From SZAS-103 sp964640525 (GTDB lineage: Bacteria; Pseudomonadota; Gammaproteobacteria; Xanthomonadales; Xanthomonadaceae): a stretch of 64,000 bases of DNA. The stretch lies in NCBI GenBank assembly GCA_964640525.1, contig CAZXGS010000006.1, forward strand, positions 30,475 to 94,474. The letters are read 5' to 3'. The position numbers and the translations under genes were made by a program. Shown piece by piece: positions 36,731 to 45,943 of the stretch. Position 1 is the first letter of the stretch, and every line of letters begins with the position of its first letter. The notes beneath the pieces were generated by a model. The model searched no databases. It saw nothing but the letters and a program-made list of their open reading frames with translations, and was not told where the DNA came from.

Positions 36731-38452
36731 TCAGCGTCGCGCCAGCAACTTGAGCAGTTCGCGCAGTTCGTTTTTCTCGTGCTCGTCCAGGCCGGCCTGC
36801 GCCTGCTGCGCCTTCAGCTCCTCGACCCGCTGCGCCAGCGTCTGCTGGGAGAGTTGGGTCAGCACGTCGCGCCATTCGATGCTCCAGCTCTTGCGCTCAC
36901 CGGGCAGGGACTGCAGCGCCAGCTTCTGCAACGCGGGGGCTTCCTCGCGCCCGGCCATGTGTTCGAGCAGCGCACCGGTCGTCAATTGCGGGCGTTCGCG
37001 CAGCAAGCCGACCAATTCCACCAGCAGGTCCACCCCGGGCTGCCGCAGGGAGGCGAACAGCGGCGGCCACGGCGCTTCCCCGGCCAGTGTCGGATCCTGC
37101 AGCAGCAGGGCGATGGCGCTGCGCACGAGGCTGCGGCGCGGGGTCGAGCCGATGCGTCGCGACGCGACGATCGGTGCGGTCGGCGTCCCGGCGTGGGCGA
37201 GCCTGACCCCGGTGAGATCGGCCAGGCGCGCGTGCATCAGGTCGCGGAACGCGCCATCGGGAATCTGCGCCAGCAGCGGGCGTGCGCGTTCGGCCAAGCG
37301 GGCCTTGCCGTCCAGCGAGCCCAGGCGCACGTCCTTGCCCAGTTCGGCGAACAAGAATTCCGACAACGGCATCGCCTGCTGCAGCCGTGCCTCGAAGCCG
37401 GCGGCACCGTCCTTGCGCACGATGCTGTCCGGATCCTCACCTTCCGGCAGGAACAGGAAGGACGCCTGGCGACCGTCACGCAACCGCGGCAGCGTCGATT
37501 CCAGCGCCTTCCACGCCGCGCCGCGGCCGGCCTTGTCGCCGTCGAAACAGAACACCACGTCGGGGGCGTTGCGGAACAGCAGTTCGGCGTGCTCGGGCGT
37601 GGTCGCGGTACCGAGCGTGGCCACCGCCTGGGTCACGCCGTACTGGAACAGCGCGACCACGTCCATGTAGCCCTCGACCACGACCAGCCGCTCGATCTTC
37701 GAGTGGGTCTGGCGCACCTGCCACAGGCCGTAGAGTTCGCGGCCCTTGTGGAACAGCGCGGTCTCGGGTGAATTGAGGTATTTCGGCGTGTCGTCCTTGT
37801 TGGTGACCCTTCCGCCGAACGCGATCACCCGCCCGCGACGGTCGTGGATCGGGAACATGATCCGCTTGCGGAACTTGTCGTAGACGCGACCCGAATCGCC
37901 CTTGGAGAAAAGGCCGGCGGATTCAAGCAGGCGCAGCTTGCGCTCGTCGCTGCCGAGCGTGTTCTTCAGGCCGTCCCAGGCTTCCGGCGCATAGCCGATG
38001 CCGAAGCGCTCGCAGCTCTGGCTGTCCACGCCGCGCTGGCGCAGGTAGTCCTGGGCTTTTGGCGTGGCCTGGAGCTGGCGGCGAAAGTACTGCGCGGCGG
38101 CTTCGAGCACCGCGTACAGGTCGACCGCCTCGCCGCTGGCATGGTGCGCGCGGGTTTCCCTGGGCACCTCCACGCCGGCGCGCTTGGCCAGTTCCTCGAC
38201 CGCGTCGAGGAACTCCAGGCGATCGTAATTCATCAGGAAGGTGAGCGCGGTGCCGTGCGCGCCGCAGCCGAAGCAGTGGTAGAACTGCTTGCTCGGCGAG
38301 ACCGTGAACGAGGGTGAGCGTTCGTCGTGGAACGGGCAGCGCGCCGAATACTCGCGCCCCTGGCGCTTGAGTGGCACCCGTGAGCCGATCAGCTCGACGA
38401 GGTCGGTGCGTGCCAGCAGGTCGTCGATGAAAGCGTCGGGGATGCGGGCCAT
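36731..38452 (-). CDS. dnaG: DNA primase
   Basis: Makes RNA primers at the replication fork; 573 aa. N-terminal zinc ribbon CPFHDERSPSFTVS with HCFGCG; RNA polymerase core with YFRRQL and VIAFGGR; TOPRIM acidic sites VVEGYMDV and FCFDGDKAG; C-terminal DnaB-binding domain ending LLKLLARR. Same strand as yqeY and rpsU upstream; rpoD, which usually follows, is absent, the next gene being the convergent ctaB. Confidence 0.96.
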   Translation of the reverse strand: MARIPDAFIDDLLARTDLVELIGSRVPLKRQGREYSARCPFHDERSPSFTVSPSKQFYHCFGCGAHGTALTFLMNYDRLEFLDAVEELAKRAGVEVPRETRAHHASGEAVDLYAVLEAAAQYFRRQLQATPKAQDYLRQRGVDSQSCERFGIGYAPEAWDGLKNTLGSDERKLRLLESAGLFSKGDSGRVYDKFRKRIMFPIHDRRGRVIAFGGRVTNKDDTPKYLNSPETALFHKGRELYGLWQVRQTHSKIERLVVVEGYMDVVALFQYGVTQAVATLGTATTPEHAELLFRNAPDVVFCFDGDKAGRGAAWKALESTLPRLRDGRQASFLFLPEGEDPDSIVRKDGAAGFEARLQQAMPLSEFLFAELGKDVRLGSLDGKARLAERARPLLAQIPDGAFRDLMHARLADLTGVRLAHAGTPTAPIVASRRIGSTPRRSLVRSAIALLLQDPTLAGEAPWPPLFASLRQPGVDLLVELVGLLRERPQLTTGALLEHMAGREEAPALQKLALQSLPGERKSWSIEWRDVLTQLSQQTLAQRVEELKAQQAQAGLDEHEKNELRELLKLLARR

Positions 38453-38484
38453 CCGGAAAGAATGCCATGCGGTGGCAGGAAACG

Positions 38485-38510
38485 ACGAAGCCGGGCGAGC
38501 CCGGCTTCGT
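38485..38510 (-). terminator. Hairpin between SEC-C pseudogene and dnaG
   Basis: Perfect 11-bp stem ACGAAGCCGGG / CCCGGCTTCGT with a CGAG loop just after the SEC-C reading frame on the minus strand. Could attenuate transcription into dnaG. Confidence 0.65.
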
Positions 38511-38524
38511 GTTGCGGCTGAATG

Positions 38525-38772
38525 TCAGTCGCGGACGTAGTGGTCGCGGTTGCTGCCGTCCAGTTGGCCATGGCGCAGGCAGCAATTCCTTGAACCTCCG
38601 TGACGAACCGCAGGGACACGGATCGTTGCGGCCGAGTTTTTCCAGCAGTTCCTTGTCGCCGTGAACGACGCGGACGCCGCGCTGCACCCGGGTTTCCGAT
38701 GGGAATCCCCGGCGCCGCTTGCTGGTGTGTTCAAAAGCAGGAAAGGTCGGTGTTGGAGTCGAAACGCTTCAT
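38525..38772 (-). pseudogene. SEC-C zinc-motif small protein, two single-base insertions
   Basis: From ATG 38772 (AAGGAG upstream) the frame reads MKRFDSNTDLSCF then TGA. Removing one T from the TTTT run (about 38731-38734) continues as EHTSKRRRGFPSETRVQRGV and LLEKLGRNDPCPCGSSRRFK. Removing one G from GG at about 38590 then gives NCCLRHGQLDGSNRDHYVRD and the stop at 38525. The restored protein of about 80 residues has the canonical SEC-C zinc motif CPCGS...FKNCC (three Cys then Cys), as at the SecA C-terminus. Both lesions are in homopolymers, so assembly error is as likely as decay. Confidence 0.8.
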
Positions 38773-38836
38773 GGCACATCTCCTTGAAAAACCCTCGCGG
38801 GCGGAACACGTCCAGATTGCGACCGCGGATCGCAGG

Positions 38837-39283
38837 TCAGGCGCTGAGCTGTTTTTTCACCAGCGCCGACGCCTGCCCCATGTCGGCGCGGCCGGCAATG
38901 CGCGGCTTGAGCGCGGCCATCACCTTGCCCATGTCCTGCGGGCCGGTGGCGCCGGCGGTCGCGATCGCGGCGGCGACTTCGGATGCCAGTTCGTCGGCCG
39001 ACATCTGCTGCGGCAGATAAGCCTGGATCACCACCATCTCGTCGCGCTCGACCTGGGCCAGGTCCTCGCGCTGCGCGGCCTCGTACTGGCTTACCGAGTC
39101 CTTGCGTTGCTTGAGCATCTTTTCCAGCACGGCCATCACCTGGACGTCGTCGAGCGCGATGCGCTCGTCGACCTCGCGCTGCTTGATCGCGGCGTTGATC
39201 AGGCGGATCACGCCCAGGCGCTGTTTCTCGCCGGACTTCATCGCGGTTTTCATGTCATCGGTGAGGCGGGTTTTCAGGGACAT
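38837..39283 (-). CDS. yqeY: GatB/YqeY domain protein
   Basis: 148-aa helical protein of the GatB/YqeY tail family, found next to rpsU and dnaG in many bacteria; thought to touch tRNA-dependent amidation, not proven. Seen: MKSGEKQRLGVIRLINAAIK, KMLKQRKDSVSQYE, MGKVMAALKPRIAGRADMG. Start at 39283. Confidence 0.93.
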   Translation of the reverse strand: MSLKTRLTDDMKTAMKSGEKQRLGVIRLINAAIKQREVDERIALDDVQVMAVLEKMLKQRKDSVSQYEAAQREDLAQVERDEMVVIQAYLPQQMSADELASEVAAAIATAGATGPQDMGKVMAALKPRIAGRADMGQASALVKKQLSA

Positions 39284-39312
39284 GGCCTTGCTCCGGGGCA
39301 GCAGACAAACAG

Positions 39313-39339
39313 GTGGTTCGACAGGCTCACCACGAACGG
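39313..39339. repeat. Interspersed repeat, GTTCGTGGTGAGCCTGTC type (inverse)
   Basis: GGTTCGACAGGCTCACCACG then AACGG, the complement of the copies at 24789 and 34427, between yqeY and rpsU. Confidence 0.75.
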
Positions 39340-39393
39340 CAACCGCGCGGCCGTCATCGCGAACAGAATGAAAAATCCAACTCCAGAAACGCG

Positions 39394-39424
39394 AAAAGCC
39401 GGCCACGCCTTCGCGTGCCGGCTT
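39394..39424 (-). terminator. rpsU hairpin terminator
   Basis: On the minus strand a stem AAGCCGGCACGC pairs with GCGTGGCCGGCTT (one bulged base) and ends in TTTT, 19 bases after the rpsU stop. Confidence 0.75.
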
Positions 39425-39442
39425 GCGCGGAAAGGCGATGGA

Positions 39443-39658
39443 TCAGTACAGCCGCTGGCGCTTGGTCACGTCGCGCGAGGTGCGGCGCAGTTGGCGCTTG
39501 ACCGCGGCGGCAGCCTTGCGCTTGCGCTCCTGCGTCGGCTTCTCGTAGAACTCGCGCTTGCGGGTTTCGGCGAGAATGCCGGCCTTCTCGCAGGTGCGCT
39601 TGAAGCGGCGCAGCGCAAACTCGAAGGGTTCGTTTTCGCGGACTTTGACGGACGGCAT
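39443..39658 (-). CDS. rpsU: 30S ribosomal protein S21
   Basis: 71-aa basic protein of the small subunit that helps mRNA pairing at initiation. MPSVKVRENEPFEFALRRFK, KAGILAETRKREFYEKPTQ, ending KRQRLY. First gene of the rpsU-yqeY-dnaG run, divergent from tsaD. Confidence 0.97.
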   Translation of the reverse strand: MPSVKVRENEPFEFALRRFKRTCEKAGILAETRKREFYEKPTQERKRKAAAAVKRQLRRTSRDVTKRQRLY

Positions 39659-39717
39659 GGAGACTCCGGTAACAGAAAACCGTCCAGAAGGACGGGCGAG
39701 CCGCGTATGATACCGGC

Positions 39718-40761
39718 ATGGAAGCCCCCGCTGCAAGTCGCCCCGTCCTTGGCATCGAAACGTCCTGCGACGAAACCGGGGTGGCGGTCTACGACCTCGC
39801 CACCGGCCTGAAGGCCCATGCGCTCTACAGCCAAGTCGCCCTGCACGCCGAGTATGGCGGGGTGGTGCCTGAGTTGGCCAGCCGCGACCACGTGCGCAAG
39901 CTGCTGCCGCTGATCCGCCAGACCCTGGCCGAGGCCGGGATGGCGGTGCGCGACCTGCGCGGGGTGGCCTACACCGCTGGCCCGGGCCTGATCGGCGCCC
40001 TGCTGGTCGGCGCCGGCGTCGGCCGCGCGCTGGCCTGGGCGCTGGAGGTGCCGGCGATCGGCGTCCATCACATGGAAGGCCACCTGCTGGCGCCGCTGAT
40101 GGAGGACCCGGACCTCAAGCCGCCGTTCGTGGCCTTGCTGGTCTCGGGCGGGCATTCGCAACTGATCGGCGTACGCGCGATCGGCGACTACGAGTTGCTC
40201 GGCGAGACGCTCGATGATGCCGCCGGCGAGGCCTTCGACAAGACCGCCAAGCTGATGGGCCTGCCGTACCCGGGCGGGCCGCACCTGGCGAAGCTGGCCA
40301 CCGGCGGGACTCCCGGCGCATACCGCTTCTCGCGGCCGATGACCGACCGCCCGGGCCTGGATTTCAGCTTTTCCGGCCTGAAGACCCAGGTCCTGCTGGC
40401 TTGGCAGAAGTCCGACCGCGCCGATGCGACGCGCGCCGACATCGCGCGCGGCTTCGAGGACGCGATCGTCGATACCCTGGCCATCAAGTGCGAGCGCGCG
40501 CTGGATGCGGCCGGCATGGACACCCTGATCGTCGCCGGCGGCGTCGGCGCCAACCTGCGCCTGCGTGCGAAGCTGCAGGAACAGGCGGCCCGGCGTGGCG
40601 GAAAGGTCAGCTTCCCGCGGCTGGCTTTCTGCACCGACAACGGCGCGATGATCGCCTTTGCCGGCGCGCTGCGCCTGGCTGCGGGCCTGCACGATCCGGC
40701 GGTGGTGGACGTGCGCCCGCGCTGGGACATGGCGAGTCTGCCGGCGCTCGAACGGGAATGA
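39718..40761 (+). CDS. tsaD: tRNA N6-threonylcarbamoyladenosine transferase TsaD
   Basis: Transfers the threonylcarbamoyl group to A37 of ANN-decoding tRNAs; ASKHA fold, 347 aa. LGIETSCDETGVAVYD at the N-terminus; metal site HHMEGH; DDAAGEAFDKTAKLMGLPYPGG; FVALLVSGGHSQL. A TATGAT box ends only six bases before the ATG, so the mRNA may be leaderless. Stop overlaps folB (ATGA). Confidence 0.97.
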   Translation: MEAPAASRPVLGIETSCDETGVAVYDLATGLKAHALYSQVALHAEYGGVVPELASRDHVRKLLPLIRQTLAEAGMAVRDLRGVAYTAGPGLIGALLVGAGVGRALAWALEVPAIGVHHMEGHLLAPLMEDPDLKPPFVALLVSGGHSQLIGVRAIGDYELLGETLDDAAGEAFDKTAKLMGLPYPGGPHLAKLATGGTPGAYRFSRPMTDRPGLDFSFSGLKTQVLLAWQKSDRADATRADIARGFEDAIVDTLAIKCERALDAAGMDTLIVAGGVGANLRLRAKLQEQAARRGGKVSFPRLAFCTDNGAMIAFAGALRLAAGLHDPAVVDVRPRWDMASLPALERE

Positions 40762-41114
40762 GCATGGACAAGGTGTTCATCGAGGGACTCGAAATCCAGA
40801 CCGTGATCGGCATCTACGACTGGGAACGCAAGGTTCGCCAGCCATTGCAGTTCGACCTGGAGATGGGGTTCGACAACCGGGTGCCGGCGGCCAGCGATGC
40901 CATCGCCGACACGCTGGACTACAAGGCGGTGAGCAAGCGCTTGATCGCCTTCGTCTCGGCATCCAGTTTCGGCCTGGTCGAGACGCTGGCCGAGCGTTGC
41001 GCGCAAATCATCCTTGCCGAGTTCCCGGTGACATGGCTGCGGCTGAAGCTGAGCAAGCCCGGTGCGGTGCGCGGTGCGCGCGCGGTGGGCGTGGTCATCG
41101 AGCGCAGCCGCTGA
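40758..41114 (+). CDS. folB: Dihydroneopterin aldolase
   Basis: Splits 7,8-dihydroneopterin in folate synthesis; 118 aa. VFIEGLEIQTVIGIYDWER, DYKAVSKRLIAFV and SFGLVETLAERCAQ are family segments. ATG at 40758 overlaps the tsaD stop; a second Met two codons later is possible. Confidence 0.95.
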   Translation: MSMDKVFIEGLEIQTVIGIYDWERKVRQPLQFDLEMGFDNRVPAASDAIADTLDYKAVSKRLIAFVSASSFGLVETLAERCAQIILAEFPVTWLRLKLSKPGAVRGARAVGVVIERSR

Positions 41115-41121
41115 GCCGGGC

Positions 41122-41619
41122 ATGCACAGCGCGTATCTGAGTCTGGGCAGCAACATCGACCCCGAGCGCCACCTGCGCGCAGCCGCCGTTGCCCTGCGGC
41201 AACGCTTCGGCGCGGTGGTGTTCTCTTCCGTCCTGCGCACCCCCGCGGAGGGTTTCGACGGTCCGGATTTCCTCAACGCCGCGGCGATCGTGCGCACCGA
41301 CATGCAACCGCAGGTGCTGGATGCCTGGCTGCACGCGCTGGAGTGCGCGCACGGCCGCGACCGCAGCGCGCCGCGATTTGCCTCGCGCACGCTGGACATC
41401 GACATCGTGTTGTTCGATCAGCGCGTGATCGTGGCGAGCGCTGGGTCGCACCTGCAGATCCCGCGTCCGGAACTGCGCCATGCCTTCGTGCTGCAGCCGC
41501 TGGCGCAGATCGCACCGGATGTCATCGTCCCCGGCAGCGGCCGCAGTCTGGCCGGCTTGTGGGCCGAACACCCGAAGTACGCGAGTCCACTGCCGGACAG
41601 TGGACTGCGCCTGGATTGA
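41122..41619 (+). CDS. folK: 6-hydroxymethyl-7,8-dihydropterin pyrophosphokinase (HPPK)
   Basis: Next step of folate synthesis; 165 aa. YLSLGSNIDPERHLRAA, DFLNAAAIV, and the metal site RTLDIDIVLFD followed by LQIPRPELRHAFVLQPL. The usual WGPR-type loop reads RDRSAPRFASRTLD. Starts 7 bp after folB. Confidence 0.95.
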   Translation: MHSAYLSLGSNIDPERHLRAAAVALRQRFGAVVFSSVLRTPAEGFDGPDFLNAAAIVRTDMQPQVLDAWLHALECAHGRDRSAPRFASRTLDIDIVLFDQRVIVASAGSHLQIPRPELRHAFVLQPLAQIAPDVIVPGSGRSLAGLWAEHPKYASPLPDSGLRLD

Positions 41620-41741
41620 AGCCGGATGGTGTTCGAGTACCCGAAGTTGCCCGGATTCGTCATCCCGGCGCATGTTCCCGCCATCACGCGGCGACCTTCG
41701 CCGCGTCGTATGATGACCTTCAGCCAACCGGAGTGACGACC

Positions 41742-42587
41742 ATGGGCAAGTTCGCGCGCAGTTGGGAAATGATCCAGGCGAGCGCGGCGGTGCTGCGATC
41801 GGATCGCGAGTTGCTGGTGTTCCCGCTGGTGTCGGCCATCGCCACCATCCTGGTCGCGCTGACCTTCTTCCTGCCGCTGTTCGGTACCGGCATCCTGGAT
41901 CAGGTCCATCGTGGTCAACCGCTGCCGGGGCCGATGTATATCTGGTTGTTCCTGTTCTACGTCGTCCAGTACACCGTGATCTTCTTCTTCAACACCGCGC
42001 TGGTCGGAGCAGCGATGATCCGCCTGGACGGCGGCGACCCGACCCTGGCCGACGGTTTCCGCATCGCCCGCAGCAAGATCGTGCCGATCCTCGGTTACGC
42101 CTTGATCGCCGCCACCGTGGGCATGGTCCTGCGTGCGATGGAACAGCGCGCCGGGTTCCTCGGCCGGATCGTGATCGGCCTGATCGGCGCGGCGTGGACG
42201 GTGGCCACCGCGATGGTGGTGCCGGTGCTGGTGACCCGCGACGTCGGCCCGATCGATGCCATCAAGGAGAGCGTCGAACTGCTGCGCCGCAACTGGGGCG
42301 AGAACCTGATCGGCAACGGTGGCATCGGCGTGGTGTTCGGATTGCTCACTTTCGCCGTGATGGCGCTGGGCTTGATCCTGTTCTTCGTCTGCACGGCCCA
42401 TGGACTGGTGGCGCTGGGCTTCATGTTCGGCGGGCTGACCATCCTCGCCACCATCGGCTTGTCGCTGGTGCAGGCGGCGCTGGCGGGCATCTATTCGGCG
42501 GCGTTGTACCGTTTTGCAACGACTGGCCAGGCGCCGACCGGGTTCGATGGTGGAGCGATGCAGGAAGCGTTCCGGATCAAGGCCTGA
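41742..42587 (+). CDS. DUF6159-like polytopic membrane protein
   Basis: 281 aa, about six hydrophobic helices, N-terminal SWEMIQASAAVLRSDRELLVFP typical of this uncharacterised group. Conserved-looking SVELLRRNWGENLIGNGGIG in a loop. Own transcription unit after folK (122-bp gap). Function not known. Confidence 0.75.
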   Translation: MGKFARSWEMIQASAAVLRSDRELLVFPLVSAIATILVALTFFLPLFGTGILDQVHRGQPLPGPMYIWLFLFYVVQYTVIFFFNTALVGAAMIRLDGGDPTLADGFRIARSKIVPILGYALIAATVGMVLRAMEQRAGFLGRIVIGLIGAAWTVATAMVVPVLVTRDVGPIDAIKESVELLRRNWGENLIGNGGIGVVFGLLTFAVMALGLILFFVCTAHGLVALGFMFGGLTILATIGLSLVQAALAGIYSAALYRFATTGQAPTGFDGGAMQEAFRIKA

Positions 42588-42608
42588 AACGGTGGTAGCG
42601 CATCGGGC

Positions 42609-43274
42609 TCAGTCGTAAAGCGACCCTTCGTCGAAGTCGAACGCCTGCCCGGCGGCAGACTCGATCGCGAACAGGTTGATCGCGGTGCGTGCCACCTGGC
42701 GGGTGTCGTACCAGGCGTAGAGCCCCACGCCCATCGCGCCGACCACCGGCAGCCAGCGCGCGATGCCGCGGCCGACGCCGCGCTCGGTCAGGCGCACGCC
42801 GATGCGGCGGGTCAGTGCGCCGATCGCCGGGGCGGTCAGCGCACGCACCAGCCAGCGCTCGCCGACCCGCACCGCAATGTCGCGGAAGGCTTGCGCGGCG
42901 GTGTGGCGGAACAGGCAGAACAGCATCTGCTCGCGGGTGAGTTGCCAGTGACGGCCGTAGGCGCCGGCGATGTCGGCGACCATCTGCGCCTGGATCTTCC
43001 AGATCGCGTACAGCTCCGGCAGCACGGTCAGCCAGCCCAGCGGGCCGGGCGGCAGGGCCAGCGTGCCGGCCACCAGCGCCGACTTGCGGGCGGCGGCATC
43101 GGCGATCGCGCGTGAGCGTACCTCGGGGGCAAGGCTTGCGCCCTCGGTCGTGCCCGGCAGTTCGGAGAGCAGGTGCAGGATCGCCTCGCCGAGGCGATCG
43201 GCGGCGCTGCGCGAGGCACCCTTGCGTGCCGGGATGTAGGTGGGTGAAGGCGGATCCTGGCGTGGTGCGTTCAT
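42609..43274 (-). CDS. EcsC-like uncharacterised protein
   Basis: 221 aa. KSALVAGTLALPPGPLGWLT followed by VLPELYAIWKIQAQMVADIA suggests the EcsC-like family, with hydrophobic stretches that may associate with membrane; tail FDFDEGSLYD is acidic. Start at 43274 (MNAPRQDPP); MAMN two codons earlier is possible. Convergent with the DUF6159 gene. No function assigned. Confidence 0.6.
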   Translation of the reverse strand: MNAPRQDPPSPTYIPARKGASRSAADRLGEAILHLLSELPGTTEGASLAPEVRSRAIADAAARKSALVAGTLALPPGPLGWLTVLPELYAIWKIQAQMVADIAGAYGRHWQLTREQMLFCLFRHTAAQAFRDIAVRVGERWLVRALTAPAIGALTRRIGVRLTERGVGRGIARWLPVVGAMGVGLYAWYDTRQVARTAINLFAIESAAGQAFDFDEGSLYD

Positions 43275-43332
43275 GGCCACAGCATAGCAGTCCGACGCAC
43301 GCGACTGGCATTTGCGCGCGCCGCGATGGAGT

Positions 43333-44073
43333 TCAGATCGCCAGCTTGCGACCGCCGTCCACGTGCAGGATTTCGCCGGTGGTGTAACGCGCGTCGCGGA
43401 TCAGGTAGAGCACGGCGCTGGCGACGTCGGCCGGATCGCCGGCGCGGTGCAGGGCGGTGTTGGCGAGCAACTTGGCCTGGCGTTCGCTGTCGATGCCGGT
43501 TTCCGGCCACAGCACCGCGCCCGGGGCGATCGCGTTGACCCGCACCTCCGGGCCCAGGTCCTTGGCCAGCGACAGGGTCAGCATCGCCAGCGCGGCCTTG
43601 GACATGCAATACAGCGCGTGATCGCGCAGCGGCCGTTCGGCATACACGTCCACCAGGTTGACGATGCTGCCTGCGGTGGCGCGCAGGTGCGGCGCGGCGG
43701 CCTGGGACAGGAAGAACGGCGCGCGGGCGTTGGCGGCGAACAGCTCGTCCCACTGCTGCTCGGTGGTGTGGCCGATCCGGGTCGGGAAAAACGCGGCGGC
43801 GTTGTTCACCAGTGCGTCGATGCGCGAAAACCGCATCACCGCATCGGCGACCATCAGCGGCAGGCTGTCGGAGTCGGTCAGTTCCGCGCGCAACTCCAGG
43901 GTGCTGCCCGGACGTGCGGCTTCCAGCTCCGCCAACAGCGCGTCCATGCGGTCGTCGTCGCGCCGGTGATGCAGGGCGAGGTCGTAGCCGGCCTGGTGCA
44001 GGCAGCGCGCGATGGCCGCGCCGATGCGGCGCGAGGCGCCGGTGATCAGCGCGACGGGGTGGGCGCAGGACAT
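43333..44073 (-). CDS. Pteridine reductase (FolM/PTR1-like SDR)
   Basis: 246-aa SDR. The cofactor loop TGASRRIG has the Arg typical of pteridine reductases, and the residue 13 before the catalytic Tyr (ALYCMSKAAL) is Asp (LVDVY), as in PTR1, not Ser. Likely reduces dihydrobiopterin/dihydrofolate with NADPH. Its nearness to folB-folK fits pterin metabolism. Confidence 0.85.
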   Translation of the reverse strand: MSCAHPVALITGASRRIGAAIARCLHQAGYDLALHHRRDDDRMDALLAELEAARPGSTLELRAELTDSDSLPLMVADAVMRFSRIDALVNNAAAFFPTRIGHTTEQQWDELFAANARAPFFLSQAAAPHLRATAGSIVNLVDVYAERPLRDHALYCMSKAALAMLTLSLAKDLGPEVRVNAIAPGAVLWPETGIDSERQAKLLANTALHRAGDPADVASAVLYLIRDARYTTGEILHVDGGRKLAI

Positions 44074-44105
44074 GCCACGACGGCGAGCATGGAAACAACG
44101 CGTGG

Positions 44106-44129
44106 CAGGCCCCGGCGGACCGGGGCCTG
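44106..44129 (-). terminator. Hairpin after the DUF2147 gene
   Basis: Perfect 10-bp stem CAGGCCCCGG / CCGGGGCCTG with CGGA loop, 11 bases after the DUF2147 stop (minus strand) and before the pteridine reductase. Confidence 0.7.
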
Positions 44130-44140
44130 GACACGCGGCC

Positions 44141-44611
44141 TCACTTGCCCTCGACCCGGTGCCAGGTCTGGCTGCGGAAGAAGAAGCCCACGTAGCCGCG
44201 GACGATGAGGTCCCGGCCGCCGTTCTCCAGCCAGATCTTGGCGCGGTAGGGGTCCTGGTCGCTGCCGCGCTTCTGCGGGTCGAAGATGTGCCCGCCGGTC
44301 CATTGCTCGCCGTTGTTCTGGAAGCCCCACATGATCGTCAGGCCCTTGATCTTGTGGTTGTGCAGGCTCGGGCTGGTGCACTTGTCGCAGACCGGGTCCG
44401 GGCTCTCGCCGGGTTCGGGAAAGACCTCGACCACGGTTCCCAGCAGCTTGCCCTTGACCTCGATGATCTTGACCAGGGACTTTGGCTTTCCGGTCTTGTC
44501 ATCGATCGTCTTCCAGGTTCCGATCGGCGAGCTCAGGTCCTCGGCCAGCGCGGCCGCACTGGACAACAGGCACAGCAGGCCGGCGGCAGCGATCAACTGC
44601 ATCTTGCGCAT
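44141..44611 (-). CDS. DUF2147 secreted protein
   Basis: 156 aa with a signal peptide (about 1-23, cleavage after ALA). IGTWKTIDDKTGKPKSLVKI and GGHIFDPQKRGSD are DUF2147 marks; this lipocalin-like family is periplasmic and uncharacterised. CDKC pair near the middle. Start at 44611. Confidence 0.88.
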   Translation of the reverse strand: MRKMQLIAAAGLLCLLSSAAALAEDLSSPIGTWKTIDDKTGKPKSLVKIIEVKGKLLGTVVEVFPEPGESPDPVCDKCTSPSLHNHKIKGLTIMWGFQNNGEQWTGGHIFDPQKRGSDQDPYRAKIWLENGGRDLIVRGYVGFFFRSQTWHRVEGK

Positions 44612-44755
44612 GTGGCGTCTCCCTTGCGGTGGTGGCGTGGGGACGATAGTAGCGCGTTCGTGACCGAATGCACGGGGGCACACCCACGCGCGCGATGCAG
44701 GTTCCGTCCCCGCCAGCGGCATGCTTCAATGCACCGTTTGGACACCCGCCCGCGC

Positions 44756-45943
44756 ATGCCTGCCCCCCGACGTTTCCCCCCGCCCGACCCGGACGCGCTG
44801 GCGCACAGCGCGCGGCTGGCGGCGCTGATCCGCCACGCCATCGCGCAGGCCGGGGGCGCATTGCCGTTCTGGCGATTCATGGAGCTGGCGTTGTACGCGC
44901 CGGGGCTGGGCTATTACAGCGCCGGTGCGCGCAAGTTCGGGACCGAAGGCGATTTCGTGACCGCGCCGGAGCTGGGCAGCCTGTTTGCGCGTGCGGTGGC
45001 CAGCGCCACGGCGCCGGTGCTGCAGCAGGCGGGCGAGGGTGCGGTGTTTTTCGAGTTGGGCGGAGGCACCGGGGCATTCGCGGGGCAGGCCATGCAGCAG
45101 TGGGCCGCCGGCGGCACGTTGCCGGCGCGCTACGCCATCCTGGAGCCATCGGCGGATCTGCGCGAACGCCAGCGTGAGCACTTGCGCAGCCTGCTCGCGC
45201 CGGAGTTGTTTGCGCGCCTGGAATGGCTGGACGGTCCGTTGCAGGAGGCGTGGAGTGGGGTGCTGTTTGCCAACGAGGTGCTCGACGCGCTGCCGGCCAC
45301 GCGTTTCGTCATCGACGCGGGCGAGGCCTTCGAGCAATGCGTGACGGTGCGCGAGGCCGGCGCCCTGGCATGGACGCGGCGTGCCGCCGATGCCTTGCTG
45401 GTGCAGACCCTGCACGGCATCTCGCAGGGCCTTGAGGAGCGCATGGCCGATGGCTTTGCCTCCGAGGCGCTGCCGCAGTTGCCGTACTGGATCGACGCGG
45501 TGGCCGGGGCGATGGAGCGCGGGGCGATGCTGTTCATCGATTACGGCTATCCGCGCCGTGCGTACTACGCGCCCGAGCGCAGCGACGGCACCCTGATGTG
45601 CCACTACCGCCACCACGCGCACAACGATCCGTTCCTGTGGCCGGGCCTGCAGGACATCACCGCGTCGGTGGACTTCACCGCGCTGGCCGCGGCCGGGACG
45701 CGGATCGGCTTCGATCTCGCCGGCTACTGCACGCAGGCGCACTTCCTGCTCGGCAATGGCCTGGGTGAGGCGGTGGAGGCCGCGCAGGCGCTGGACGAGC
45801 GCGAGCGCATCGCGATCGTGCAGGAGGCGCGCCGGTTGACCCTGCCTGCGGCGATGGGCGAACGTTTCCAGGCGATGGGCTTCCAGCGCGGGGTGGATTT
45901 CGAGCCGGCGTTCGCGTTCGGCGATCTCAGCGGGAGGCTGTGA
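44756..45943 (+). CDS. SAM-dependent methyltransferase, MidA/NDUFAF7 family
   Basis: 395 aa. PFWRFMELALYAPGLGYYSA, DFVTAPELGSLFARAVA and the SAM loop FFELGGGTGAFAG, then FANEVLDALP and LFIDYGYPR. The mitochondrial relative methylates an Arg of complex I; the bacterial target is unproven. The Met at 44756 matches family N-termini; another nine codons upstream (44729) is possible. Confidence 0.87.
   Translation: MPAPRRFPPPDPDALAHSARLAALIRHAIAQAGGALPFWRFMELALYAPGLGYYSAGARKFGTEGDFVTAPELGSLFARAVASATAPVLQQAGEGAVFFELGGGTGAFAGQAMQQWAAGGTLPARYAILEPSADLRERQREHLRSLLAPELFARLEWLDGPLQEAWSGVLFANEVLDALPATRFVIDAGEAFEQCVTVREAGALAWTRRAADALLVQTLHGISQGLEERMADGFASEALPQLPYWIDAVAGAMERGAMLFIDYGYPRRAYYAPERSDGTLMCHYRHHAHNDPFLWPGLQDITASVDFTALAAAGTRIGFDLAGYCTQAHFLLGNGLGEAVEAAQALDERERIAIVQEARRLTLPAAMGERFQAMGFQRGVDFEPAFAFGDLSGRL

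Noticed and set aside
41585..41605. Terminator formed by GTCCACTG/CAGTGGAC
   Set aside because: It lies inside the folK coding region near its end and has no T-run; too weak to claim.
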